64,000 nt of DNA from Brachionus plicatilis (GCA_010279815.1 QEOQ01000133.1:40223-104222), one strand, 5' to 3'; positions 43,689 through 54,885 are shown, counted from the first letter of the stretch. Numbers and translations: made by a program. The notes: generated by a model not told the origin, from the letters alone.

Positions 43689-45459
43689 AAATAGCATCAT
43701 ACAATTGTCAGAATTTTAAATCGAACTATTTAATCGTGGACAAACTTACTGAAATAAACGATATTATATTCTTGTGTGAACATTGGCTTAAATCATTTGA
43801 AATTAGCTATATAAATGAGAGATACAAAAATTTCACTATTTTATTTCAATCAGATATGCAAGACGGTCATTCTTTTGTCTCTAGAGGAAGACCTTTTGGG
43901 GGTAAGTGTTGGATTATTAAAAAAGATATTAAAATTTTGTCTTATGATTTTGAGGATAGCTGTTTTTCTAATCTTAATGTAATGAAAAATGAAAAAATCT
44001 ATAATTAATAGGCACTTGGGTGCCTTTTGATGATGGAAGTCAAACTAGACTTGCTGAATTCAAGAGCCTTGTCTCTTTACTAGAAAGTAAACTAGAATAT
44101 ATATCTAATGAATCAGTATTAATTTTTGGTGATTGGAACTGTGATATTAAAAGAGGTAGACGTTTTGATAATCTATTTAAGGATTTCTTGTCTAACAATC
44201 AACTTATTAGTGTTTCTCCAGACACAAGAGAGGATAAAATATTCACTTATAAGAAAGGTGAATACACATCCATTCTTGATCATTTTATCATAAAAGAGTC
44301 ATTTTATCAAAATGTCAAAAAATTTGAACATCTGAATTATATAGAAAATTTTAGCGATCACAAGCCAATAATGTGTGAGATTCATGACTTAGGGTATATT
44401 TCCATGATTAATAATTACAATAGAAAAAAAAAATTCCATTTTTTTCATTGGAATAAACCTGAATTTGTTCTACACTATAAAAATTTACTTTCATAAAATG
44501 TAAAAGATTTATTGAATGAAATATCTTTTATCAATAAATCAAATATCAATTCGGTAATTAAAATGTTAGACAAGATTCATGACGAAATTCCAAAAATTCT
44601 TCTTAAAACTGCTAGGACAGTTGAAAGTAGTGAATTAAAAATTTTAAGGAAACCAAAGTTGTCAATTGAAAAATTCAATTATAGCAATGAAATAGTGGAT
44701 ATAAACAACAAAAATAAGCTACTTTATAAATCTTTAGTTGTCAAAGGACCTTTCAATGATAATATAAAGAAAGAAATTAGACATAACAAAAAGAGGCTCA
44801 AACATTTGGCAAGACAGAAATTGTTTATCAATGAGAAGAAAAAAAGCCTAAAACTTGAGAATTACCGAAAACAAGACAAAAAGAAATTTTGGTCATATAT
44901 AAAAAAACTTAAGCATAAGAACACGTCTCAAATAAACAATGAAATGAAAAACATTAATCAATTTGAAGACTATTTTAAAAGATTATTTTCTCATTATGAT
45001 AGGCCCAATAACAGCGAACAAGAGAATATAGAATTGGTGGTAAAAAATTATAACAATAGTTTAGATAATCTGGATGAATCACCTATTTATTTCACAATCG
45101 AAGATATTAAGGATGTACTTAAAGAACTTGGTCGTAAGCATATAATTATAATTCAAAAAAGTCAAGTGTCAAGTGTGAGTGTGAGTATTAGATAATACTT
45201 GGACTTAAACTTGCACCCAAAGTATTTTCAAGTGTAAAACTTTCACTTACACTTGAACACTTGAATTTTTCAAGTGTTACTTTTTTCTTTGGCAAAAATT
45301 AAGGTCCAAAAGTTTGGAAAAAGTTAACTTTTTTTTCTCTCATTTAAATTTTGAAAAATTATATACTAATCATTTTTATACTTATAAATAAGTTATGAAT
45401 TATACAATTTTGAAAAATTAATTCAAGCAAAAGATTTAAATAAAATTTAACTATTAAAA

Positions 45460-45729
45460 ATGTCCAACCAATCCACCAGACCAAGAAGAAACCAAAGACA
45501 AGTTTTAAGCGATGCTTCTCAAGGCTCTAACTCCAACCAATTTCTTACTCGTAATAGTAGACGTCGAAGAAACCAAATTAATCAAAATGACAATCAACAA
45601 ACGCATGAAAACCAAGTAATTGATGAACAACACGCAAACGAAAGTGATATTGTTACATCTAGGCGCAGAAATACATTGACTGAGCAAGATACAACAGTCG
45701 AAAGTATTAACTCTAATTTTTTTTTTTAG
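45460..45729 (+). CDS. Small basic Asn/Gln/Arg-rich frame in the hAT
   Basis: An 89-codon frame starting MSNQSTRPRRNQRQ, 5' of the transposase. It could be the first exon of the transposase: a donor-like AAAG|GTATTA-type site occurs near its end, and an acceptor-like TTTCTAAG lies near 46243. It could also be chance. No domain recognised. Confidence 0.3.
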   Translation: MSNQSTRPRRNQRQVLSDASQGSNSNQFLTRNSRRRRNQINQNDNQQTHENQVIDEQHANESDIVTSRRRNTLTEQDTTVESINSNFFF

Positions 45730-46262
45730 TCGTCAAATAAAATAGTACAAAAAAGTTTTAATTTTTAGCAGAGTTGTTTTAAAAGTCATAAAGTCAATTC
45801 TTTTGACATGACATGAAATTTATTTTCTGAAAAAAATCATTTCAACGACTTTGAAATAAAAATGGCCGCCTTAATAACTACATGAAACGGAAAAAGACTT
45901 ATTTAAAAAAAATAAAATTTTAAGTTAAGTCAGTAAGTACAATCCCCATAGTTCGAAGTCGCGTCTTTTTACATTTTGTTATATTTTTAAGCATTTTCGG
46001 AAAAATTGGTATATTTATATATTAAGAACATTATCAAGAGAAAAAAAAATTCAAATTTATCGATTAAAAAACTCTTGACAACACGGAGCTAAAAAAGCTT
46101 TATATATAAAAAAAAAGTATATAAATTAATTAATTCCAAAAAAAAATTTAGACTAGAGTTATTTAAAGTTGCAAAATTAATTTATTTTTATCTTTTGACA
46201 TTTATTAAAATAACTAGGATTTTGAATTTTTTTTTTTCTAAGATCAACAAAAAATTGATAAA

Positions 46263-48410
46263 ATGATTAGTGAAAGCTTAAGAAACGTGTTTGAGTGCAA
46301 AATCGTGTCAATAGGCGATCTTCAATCCAAATACTCAGCCGCTTTAAATTTTTTTGAGTTTCAAACGGAGTTCGCTGTAAAACCAACTGAGCCAATCAGG
46401 TTTACTTGTATTATTTGTAACAAGGTTTATTCAGAAAGGCTGGGTGCAACTTCCAATCTTAACAAGCACCTTGAGGACCATCAATGTTTAGAAAACTGGA
46501 TAGAATCTTATAGCAAGTGTCGAACTAGAGGAAAATCAAAAACAAATTTAACCGATAATGAACTGAATTTAGTGAAATTCTTTTTGACCTCAAATACAGC
46601 TATTCAGTAATTAAAAAATCCTTTTTTACGCTCGATTTTGGCAGTTCCCCTTCCGCATCCTCATACATTTACAAAATCAATACTTCCACAGGTTAGGAAA
46701 ACACTTAAAATTAATCTAGAGCGAAAATTAAAAGATGCTCATTCAATTTGTTTGATTATTGATTTGTGGTCAGGCCAAAATATGGAACATTTTTTAGCTG
46801 TTGCAACGTGCCTGATGTACAAAAGTTTTTCAAGAGAAATTAGAGTTATTGGTATGCGAAAAATGCCAAGATATGCAACAGCTGAGACAATTAAAGATAA
46901 CCTTGAGCATGTCATTAATCATTTTGAGTTCGATAAAACAAAAATTACTGGTGTTGTTTGTGATCAAGGTTCATCTCTTGTAAGACTTTTTAAACAGAAC
47001 CAAAATGTGATGTTTGATGATGCAATTGAAGAACTTGATTTAAATATGAATGGTTTTAGAGAAGTTGAAGATGCAGAACTTGAGTTCGATCAATCTAATG
47101 AGATAGATGACCAAAACGATCTAAATGAGCTAAATCAAAGAGCAAATTCAAGATCTTTGGTTTGCAGTTTTGAAGATGTAGACATTGAGATTGATCGTGT
47201 GGTAGAAGAACCAGTGCCTTTTTTCGATGAAATTTTAATCAATCAACGATTATAAGACGAACAAATACAAGAAGATGTTGATGATGATAACGAAAATGAT
47301 TATTTGGATCCAATTTTCAATTTAAATTTAAAAATTGGATCAGAAACAGTACCAAGATACTCATGTTGCTCCCATAAAATCAATTTAGGTGTTCGAACTG
47401 CTATTAAAAAATGCAAATTTCTTAGTAGAAATTTAGTTAAATTATCTAATTATGCTGGTAGTGTTAGATCATCAACAGTTCTTTCGTATGATTTTAGATT
47501 AAAGGAAGCAAAATTGAGATGCGAAAATGGAACAAGATGGTCCTCAACTTACTTGATGCTTGAATCGTTTTATTCGGCCTATGAAAAAAACTTATTAAAA
47601 GAGAATGAATGTCCAATTTCAAGAGCCAAGTTAGTTAACTATCTTAAGAATTTAAATCCTTTGTATTCGCTCTCCCTGTTATCGCAAAAATCCGATTGGC
47701 ATATTGGAGACTTAATACCAAGTTTAATAGTTATAATAAACGCGACTTTATCGGAATATAATGATTAAGGTGAATGTAAAAAACTTGTTGAAGAGCTTAT
47801 TAAAGAGTTAAATAAACGTTTCGAATATGAATTTAATTCAAGCATATATTTGCTAGCTGCATTATTGAACATTTCAAAATTGGATTTTTGGTATAACAAA
47901 CCTTATGCTATTGAAATCACGGAAAAGGCTATAGACCATTTTTGTGAAGCTGCACTTTTTCTATATAGTGATAAGAATCCCTCAACTGAGGTGCCAAGAG
48001 CAAATAATGAAAGTCAAAGATCAAATCCTGCTTTTAATTGTGCTGAAAATCGTGTTTTGAAGAGCCTAATTAAGTCAAGAGCATATGAAACGCCTATTGA
48101 TACGCAAAGAGTTTCGATTTATGAAAAAATCTGTAGAGAAAAAGATCTTTACTTTGATACAATTCGAGATGGAACTAATATCCGAAAGTCTACAAAGGCT
48201 TTTTGGAATGAGAATTCCTATAAGTTCCCAATTTTAAGTCAAGTAGCAAAAAAAATTTTTTCAGTACCAGCATCGAGTGCTTATATTGAACGATTTTTTA
48301 GCATATGTGGTGTTGTCAGCAGTAAAAGATCACAGAACATAAAAGCAGAGAAATTCATGAACAAAGTATTACTAAGAGTAAATGTTGATCTTTTGAAGAC
48401 AAATGTTTAA
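46263..48410 (+). pseudogene. hAT transposase (BED finger type), three nonsense codons
   Basis: One frame of about 715 codons with no frameshift, broken only by TAA codons at 46608-46610, 47253-47255 and 47766-47768. Residues ~50-80 hold a BED-type zinc finger (FTCIICNKVYSERLG... with later paired His). The next segment has IIDLWSGQNMEHFLAV and GVVCDQGSSLVR, matching the first acidic motifs of the hAT RNase-H-like nuclease, then CENGTRWSSTYLML. The end holds PASSAYIERFFSICG and NKVLLRVN, the hAT C-terminal dimerisation region. All key blocks are recognisable, so inactivation is recent, but this copy cannot make a full protein. Confidence 0.88.
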
Positions 48411-48559
48411 ATTCAAAGAATAATCATTTATTTTTATTTTTTTAAAAAATTACGATTTTTTTTTACAAAGATTATTACACTTTTGGACTCTAAAACTATT
48501 TAAATATAAATATTTACCAGAAATTTTAAAATTTAACACCTTATTTTGTTACTTAAGTA

Positions 48560-48690
48560 AAAAGTAACACTTGAAAAATTCAAGTGTTCAAGTGTAAGTG
48601 TAAGTGTAACACTTGAAAAATTCAAGTGTTCAAGTGTAAGTGTAAGTGTAACACTTGAAAATTTCAAGTGTTCAAGTGTAAGTGAAAGTT
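48560..48690. repeat. Three tandem 42-bp units in the right hAT terminus
   Basis: AACACTTGAAAAATTCAAG followed by TGTTCAAGTGTAAGTGTAAG is repeated three times (about 48562-48688). The left terminus has a single corresponding unit. Each unit contains a small palindrome CTTGAAAAATTCAAG. Confidence 0.85.
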
Positions 48691-50322
48691 TTACACTTGA
48701 AAATACTTTGGGTGCAAGTTTAAGTCCAAGTATTATCTAAAACTCACACTCATACTTGACACTTGACTTTTATCAAGTGTAATTGTATGGTCGTAAGAAA
48801 AGTCCCGGTCACGATCTAATCTCGAATAAATTTTTTATATATGGATCATCAACAAATCTACTTATTCTACTTGAATGGTTCTTTAATTATTCCATTAAAA
48901 TTGGTTATCTCCCAAAGAATTTCAATATTTCATTGTTAAAACCTATTCCAAAAAAGGTATTTTCAAAAGATCCTTCAGATTTGAGGCCTATAACGGTGTC
49001 TACATGTTTAGCAAACATTCTTGAGTCACTTATTTTGGCCAAGACGAATGTTTTTGAAAGCATTCATAGCAATCAATTTGGATACAAAAAAAAGAGCTCA
49101 TGTAAACATTGCTATTTTTTAGTAAACGAAGTAGTCAATTACTATTGCCAAAGAAGATCTCGTTTAAATCTAATAAGTCTTGATGCCAGTAAAGGATTTG
49201 ATAAACTGTGGCGTGCTGGGCTTTTCTACAAACTAATCGGAAAAATGAATAATTATTTGTGGAGAATATTAATCAGATATTATGAAATTTCTAAAGTGAT
49301 AATTAAAGTTGGTGAAGAAAAAAGTAATCCTTTTCGAATAACAGAAGGAGTCAAAGAAGGAGGAATATTATCTCTATACTTATTTAATTTTTTCATCGAT
49401 CAAATGTTATCTGGATGTACTGATTTAAAAATTGGTGCAAAGATTGGTGAGATAAACTTATCCATTCTTGCCTACTGCGATGATATTGTTTTACTATCAC
49501 CATCGGAAAAACATATCAAAATTTTGCTAAGAACTTGTGAAGAATATGCGAAAGATTGGAAAATTGAATTTAATGCCTCTAAATCGGCATCAATGTTATT
49601 CGAAAAAAAAAGCACTGGTTTAAAAACAGACTTTAAATTAAATGGTTCTACAATTCCTAAAGTACAAAGTTTGATTTATCTAGGCCTACCTATTGGAAAT
49701 TAGAAATCAATAAATGATTTCGTGGAAAATAAGATGAAAAAGGTTGAAAAGAGTTTTTACTCTCTAAATAGTGTTGGATGCAAACCAAAGCTAATGAAGC
49801 CAGAAACTATAGCTTTCTTATACAAACAGTTCTCTCAATCAATCTTTAGATATCATTTAGATAATATCTTTATAAATGAAAAGAGTTTAAAAGAATTTGA
49901 TATACGGCAAAATATTTTAATAAAACGATTTATTGTACCCAGTAAATTTACAAAAACAAAACCTTTGAACAAAGCACTAAAATTGGAGTCAATTAGACAA
50001 ATTTATTATAAGCATAAAATATTCTTTGTCAAACAAATTTTAAATAACAAATTATGTAAAAACTACTACTATTATGTAAAAAATATGATTTAGCATTCAA
50101 TGTTATTTTGATTGAATGGTGCCTTGAATGTAACAACAATGGACTAACCGACTCGATAAAATACTATTTTTATTTAATAGAATATTGTATGATGAATAAT
50201 CTTAATCATTTTAATGTATATAACAAACTTAATTTTTTACTTAATTGTAAAATGGATATTTAATTTTCTATTAATTTTTATTTCAATTTGTCCATGGGAC
50301 TTAAACTTTAATTAAATAAATA

Positions 50323-50696
50323 AATATTAAACCGTCAAATAAAAAAAGAATTGTCAAATAAATTTTAAGTCTATTAAAAAATTAATTGTCTAATAGATAA
50401 TTAATTGTCAAATATTATATTAATTGTCAAATATTATATTAATTGTCATATAAATGACTAAAAAAGTCATATCAATAATTAAATGTCAAATAAAAAATAA
50501 ATTACCAAATAATACATGAATCGTCATATATTTAAATTAATGTGTCAAGTACAAAAATAAAGATGTCATATATTAATGACATTACTCAGTCAAATATTAA
50601 ACGTTAATGTTAAAATAAACGATCACAATTCAGACAAAATGTATCGAAATGAAACGAAATGGTATGGCGAACAGTTCAGATATCAATCTAATCCAA
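50323..50696 (+). repeat. 374-bp direct repeat, right copy (long target duplication)
   Basis: Identical to 41515-41888. It directly follows the LINE poly-(AATA) tail and continues without a break into the right half of the host TIR element. Confidence 0.9.
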
Positions 50697-51299
50697 GATT
50701 TTCCAGAAGCAGCGTATACCGTACCTCTATATAAAATTTGATGCAAAGGTAGACCAGCAAAAATGAAAAAGGCTTTGTACAAGTAATTTTGCTTTTTTCT
50801 TTATTTTATACAAAATAAAAAATAAAGAAAAAAACATAATTATAAAATTATAAAATTTCACGTAAAATAACGCAAAAACAGTTTTTCGGAGCAGTACTGT
50901 ATATTCAATTTTTTATTAGACATTTTATATTTTATATGACAAATTGAATAAAATTATGACATTTAATTTAATATTTGACTTTTAATTATATTTTACGAAT
51001 TCATTTTTCATAAGACAAAATGAATTATTTTTATTTGACAAATTCATTTTTGATTAGACGTGTTAATATAGATCCTTTACAAAAATATTCGCCAAAAGAC
51101 TAAGAAATATAAAGACGCAATATTAATAAAAAAAAAAATATGTTTTTATACAGTTCTTTTTGGCTAGTAAATAAATTTTTTAAATTTTAAATTTAATTTT
51201 GATTTCAAATCTTTAATCGAATTTAACTTTTACTCTTAGAATAAATACAAAAATTAGAATAAACTTTAATTTTTTAATTTTTTTTAATATCAAATTTAA

Positions 51300-51498
51300 C
51301 TCTACAATTCTTTGAGTTTTTTACAAAATAAATTCGAAATTGTTCTAAGAATAAAATTAAACTTTTGCGCTTACTCTTAGTTTAAAGTCAGGGGTCAAGG
51401 TTTATTCTAAAAAAAAATAAAAATTTAAATTTTTTAACATGGAATAAACCCAAATTTTGACAAAGTTCCGAGATAAATGGTCACGAGTTTACGGTAGT
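51300..51498. repeat. Dispersed inverted-end repeat, copy 2
   Basis: Reverse complement of 16203-16430: GCGCTTACTCTTAGTTTAAA, GGAATAAACCCAAATTTTGA and GGTCACGAGTTTACGGTA are recognisable. Confidence 0.65.
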
Positions 51499-51679
51499 AG
51501 AAATCAGAGTTGTTTTTAGGTCTGAAGTCTCAAGTTATGACTTGCCTTTAATTTTTTTTTAAAATAAGTTCAAGTCAAGCCGGTCAGCTTGGCGGTCAAA
51601 ATTTTGGACCGTTTAAAAAACCGGTCAAAAATAAGCGGTCGGTCATTTAGCCGTTCAGCTTGGCGGGCAGAATTTTGGA

Positions 51680-51775
51680 CTGCCTCAAAAATCCAAAAAT
51701 GCACATGGAGTTGTAACTTGGATATAGGACGGCCAATTGGGCTAAATTTAAAAAAGTAACCCTAAAATTTAATTT
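51680..51775. repeat. Dispersed repeat, copy 2 of the 11330 family
   Basis: AATGCACATGG, TGTAACTTGGATATAGGACGG and GGGCTAAATTT match 11330-11435 in the same orientation. Upstream (51580-51680) there are repeated GGTCAAAA and GCCGGTCAGCTTGGCGG words of unclear origin. Confidence 0.6.
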
Positions 51776-52159
51776 TGGCTTTTCTCCTTTTCTAACTTCG
51801 TTTCTTTTTTTAATTATAGATTATTTAATTTGAAAAATATTTCTTTGGTTAATGGAATTTATAACAATACAATTTTTTGCTTTGCTAATAATCAAAATGT
51901 TAATTATGGTATCATTTTTTTTGAATATTTGTTTGTTTAAATTTTAAATATTAAGGTTGTTTAAGTAAAATTTTTTTTTTCGTATTAAGATTTTTTTAAA
52001 ATATTTTTTTTAAATTTTTTAAATTAATTTTATTCTATGAATATAAATAAGGACAATTCTAAGAACACAGTATTTAAATATTAAAGTTAGAAACCGTAAG
52101 TATATGTATGAAAATTTTTACTTTTTTTGCACACATTTGGTTTTTAAACATTAAGATTT

Positions 52160-52621
52160 CCAATTTGGTATTAAATTAAATTTGGTAGACGTAAATGCCG
52201 TTAATTATTTACCAAATGATTCTATTCCACAAGATTTAAGAGGGGTTGATTGTTTAGAAGACGATTAATTGATTGGTAAGGGTCCTGAAATAAATTAAGA
52301 AATTAATTTAGAAGTCTTGGATAATGATTTTTTTTCACAAGCTATAAATTTTCCACAAGCATCTCGACAATCTTTTAACGAATATCAAACAGATTCTATT
52401 TGCTCACTCTCTTTTGCAAAATTGTTTCCAAATGGTGCCGGACAAAAAGAGCTAGACAAAGGAATATCACTGAAACTTTATCATTTAAACATTTTATGAA
52501 ATGCGTTGCAATAAGCTATAAAAATAATCAATTTTACTGTGCATGGGCCAAATCCCCAAGTTTTAAATTTTTGGCTTATGATAGATCACAAAGCTATAGA
52601 AGATTAGAACAATATAAATAA
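52160..52621 (+). pseudogene. Helitron helicase-like fragment
   Basis: Conceptual pieces, in shifting frames, give VNAVNYLPNDSIPQDLRG, then EYQTDSICSLSFAKLFPNGA (52317-52499), then LSFKHFMKCVAISYKNNQ and FKFLAYDRSQSYRRLEQ (52400-52621). This is the FPxLFPNGxG...KHLLR...F-x-FWA-x-N pattern of the Helitron-like N-terminal domain preceding the Rep and helicase domains. Rep HUH and helicase motifs are absent. Stops at about 52266 and 52298 and a frameshift make it a relic. Confidence 0.65.
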
Positions 52622-53920
52622 ATAATTAAAACAATAAATACAATTTAACTCAACTAATAAATAAAACAATTAGCGCCCATTGTTTTATCGTTTGTTTTAT
52701 TACGATGATTACAAATTTCTCTTTTTTGGTGAAGATTCAATCAGATTTTTTTCTTTTTTATATTCACCACGTTCATTTTTAACATGAATAATAAACAGTG
52801 GAATATTGAATAATAAAGTTCAAAAGTTTTTTTGGCTAATTAAAAATGAAAACAGAATTTATCTGTTAAAATTGTTATTTCAAGCAGAAATGTCTTAACA
52901 AAAGAAAAAAATTTGGTTCGGAATAGAGAGGTAAAAAAGTTCGAGAATCAAATATCAATGTAATATAATGGAAATAGCATTATATTCACTAAATCGGCAT
53001 ATTGAAGTTCATGATCAATTTAACTTGGTTTCGCCGTAATATATTTTAATTAATATTAAAATATCATTTAAAGTCATAATTTGGATATCTTAATGTCGAT
53101 TTTAAATTTGTCTTTAAAGTTTTCATATAAAGATTTCAGAAGAATCAATTAAAGGTCAATTAGAAAAAAAAATTTTTTTTTTTAAATTAAAATAATAAAC
53201 ATCTTATGTTTAATTTAAAAAAAAATTTAAAAAAAAATCATATTTTATAACTTTTATTAAGGTTTGAATCAATTAAATTTTGATCATTTGATTATGATCA
53301 TGAACTTCAAGTTGCCCACTAAATGTGATAGGATAAGCGAGAATTCCGAAATAAAGAGGATCGGATTAAAAGGTTTGACTGTATATAAAAGATATACCTA
53401 ATATAACAAAAGATAACCCCAAAAATCAAAAATGTGTTTTTGAAATTGCTAAAAGATATTAAACCTTAAATAAAAAACTTCTGTTAATCATATTGAAAGA
53501 AAAGGAGTCTACACACCTTTAACCGGAAGAAAATTGCAAAAAATACAAGCAAGATTTTAAAGTTTTTCTCATATTAGAGCTGTTTTAGACATAATAGATA
53601 AGAGATTAAGAGAAGCAACATGCAAACATAAAGAGCGTTTTTTTTATTTAAAATACAAGGATCACCATCCAACTTTGATGAGTTTGCAGATATAATTAGA
53701 CTTTTTCCTGATAATTCTACTTGATCTAACAAAATATAATCTTACAAAACTAAAGAATTAAAGATGTCTATAGTTAGCCTAAATGCTGTAAATACTCCCT
53801 TAATAGCAAGATAATTAAACGAAGATCAGTTTTTTGGTTTATCCAATAAAAATAATACAGTATGTTTAGAAAATTTAGAACATTTAAATTTTTTTATGCA
53901 AGGTTTGTTTTTGAAAGCCG
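52622..53920. other. Repeat-derived region without a supported gene
   Basis: Includes family A copy 3 (53108-53325, inverted) and a related inverted piece near 52990. Short coding traces around 53500-53690 (KGVYTPLTGRKLQK, then IDKRLREATCKHKERF) are broken by stops and not recognised. Confidence 0.45.
53108..53325 (-). repeat. Dispersed repeat family A, copy 3 (inverted)
   Basis: ATGATCATGAACTTCAAGTT near 53300 is the complement of the family start, and AATCAATTAAAGGTCAATTA near 53143 the complement of its end. A further ~80 bp outside (53030-53108) matches 31040-31120, so the family extends beyond the 200-bp core. Confidence 0.7.
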
Positions 53921-53929
53921 TGCGGCTAA

Positions 53930-54885
53930 ATAAAAAAATTAAAAAGATATTTTTTTTAACTTTCTACCATTCATCAAAAAGAACGCTTTTTAAATGCTCT
54001 CATAAAGTAATTTTTGTATTAGCCATTTTGTAGCCAATATATGACTATTAATTCTCTATTGGATTCAGATCAGATGATCTTGGGCAACAGTGGAGAACTG
54101 TTATTTGTTTTTCTTGAAACCAATCTCGAATGGAATGAGCAGTATTTGTACTAGCGCTATCCTGCTAAAAAATCGAGTCTTGATTCTGATCAAAAAATAT
54201 CTCGGCTGATGGTAATAAGTTATTTTCCAGAGTGTCCATAAGAAAAATTGATTAATTCTGCCTGTATATATGGAGCAGAATCAAGTACCTTTATAATTAA
54301 TACATCCTTAAATACCAACCGAACCTCCACTCCAATTTTGTTACTTTGGTAAACAAAACTTGGGGTGATACTTAATTTTTGCAAAACGATTTACAAACAC
54401 TCTAGATTTTCTGTTTCATTCTTCGAAATTAGACTTGTCACTAAGAACAACTTTTGACCAGTCCTTGACAGTTTATCTTTGTCATTCTTTGCACCATTTG
54501 GTCGATTCAATACAGTCAAAAGAAGTTTTTCTATTGCAGTATACGACTGTATTTTTTTTAATAGAACTTTTCTGACAGTGTCTTTACTAACAGTAAATTA
54601 GGAAATTTAGAAATAAAATCAGAGCCTAGCTGTCTATAGCTTGTTGATTCTGACCTTTCTAAAAATGTACGACTCATCTCGACTGGTAAGCTTTCAGAAT
54701 CTACCAGACCTTGGTAATTCTTTTACCACGGATGTCTTCTCATAATTGCGCTTTGTTGTAATTTTCTCGAAACTTCTACAAGATCAGCTATTTCTTGTTG
54801 AGATTTGTTCTTATCCTTCAATAGACCAATTATTTGCCAACTTGAGCCTTAGATACTTTTTTTTGCCCATTTTTATGAAAAATCA
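53930..54885 (-). pseudogene. Tc1-like transposase relic
   Basis: Read on the minus strand from about 54880, pieces give an N-terminal HTH-like part, RRNYEKTSVVKELPR-like sequence, a WSKVVLSDKSNFE motif (first acidic residue), and near 54070 a SSDLNPIEN motif typical of Tc1 transposases. Many stops and frame changes separate the pieces. No inverted terminal repeats were identified. Confidence 0.6.

Larger units (their letters stand above)
45139..48789 (+). mobile_element. hAT transposon inserted in LINE ORF2
   Basis: GTCGTAAG flanks the element on both sides (45131-45138 and 48790-48797), the 8-bp duplication typical of hAT. Ends CATATAATTA (left) and CATACAATTA (right, inverted) start long inverted repeats of about 130 bp sharing GTCAAGTGTCAAGT, ATTTTCAAGTGTAAAAC and repeated CAAGTGT words. 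The transposase lies inside on the plus strand, same orientation as the LINE. Confidence 0.92.
43685..50093 (+). pseudogene. LINE ORF2 (endonuclease-reverse transcriptase), interrupted
   Basis: The endonuclease begins MKIASYNCQNFKSNYL and continues in another frame after about 44000 with LIFGDWNCDIKR and NFSDHKPIMCEI, the APE-type catalytic Asp/Asn and SDH motifs. RT motifs in 48783-49703 are DLRPITVSTCLANILE, ISLDASKGFDKLW, GVKEGGILSLYLFNFF and AYCDDIVLLS; the catalytic box is YCDD rather than the usual (F/Y)ADD. The tail at 49722-50093 matches the fragment at 10250-11075. Lesions are the frame change near 44000, TAA at 44494-44496, TAG at 49701-49703, and the hAT at 45139-48789. With the hAT and one 8-bp copy set aside, LGRK and KSPGHD fall in one frame. 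Confidence 0.88.
41889..50322 (+). mobile_element. Full-length-type LINE (ORF1 + APE-type ORF2) carrying a hAT insertion
   Basis: Order: ~455-bp 5' UTR, ORF1 (42345-43688), ORF2 (43685-50093), 3' UTR with CCATGGGACTTAAAC and an AATAAATAAAT tail ending at the right 374-bp repeat. Without the 3,651-bp hAT and its duplicated 8 bp the LINE is about 4.8 kb. Its 5' start includes TTTATTTATTTATT and TTGGATT, which can pair with the AATCCAA ending the left repeat. ORF2 carries a frameshift and two stops, so this copy is not autonomous. Confidence 0.85.
41510..51075. mobile_element. Split TIR element (758 bp when contiguous) hosting the LINE nest
   Basis: Left end GGAATAATATTAAACCGTC and right end (inverted) GGATCTATATTAACACGTC are imperfect inverted repeats. 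They continue into similar subterminal arrays of TTGTCAAATA-type words on both sides. TTTACAAAA flanks both ends (41501-41509 and 51076-51084), a 9-bp duplication of the MULE-type length. The outer 379 bp on each side belong to this element. Everything from 41889 to 50696 is the LINE with its hAT plus the second copy of the duplicated target. Confidence 0.65.

Noticed and set aside
41515..50696. The 374-bp direct repeats read as long terminal repeats of an LTR element
   Set aside because: They lack TG...CA ends, the interior is an APE-type LINE with a 3' tail, and the repeat sequence belongs to the surrounding TIR element.
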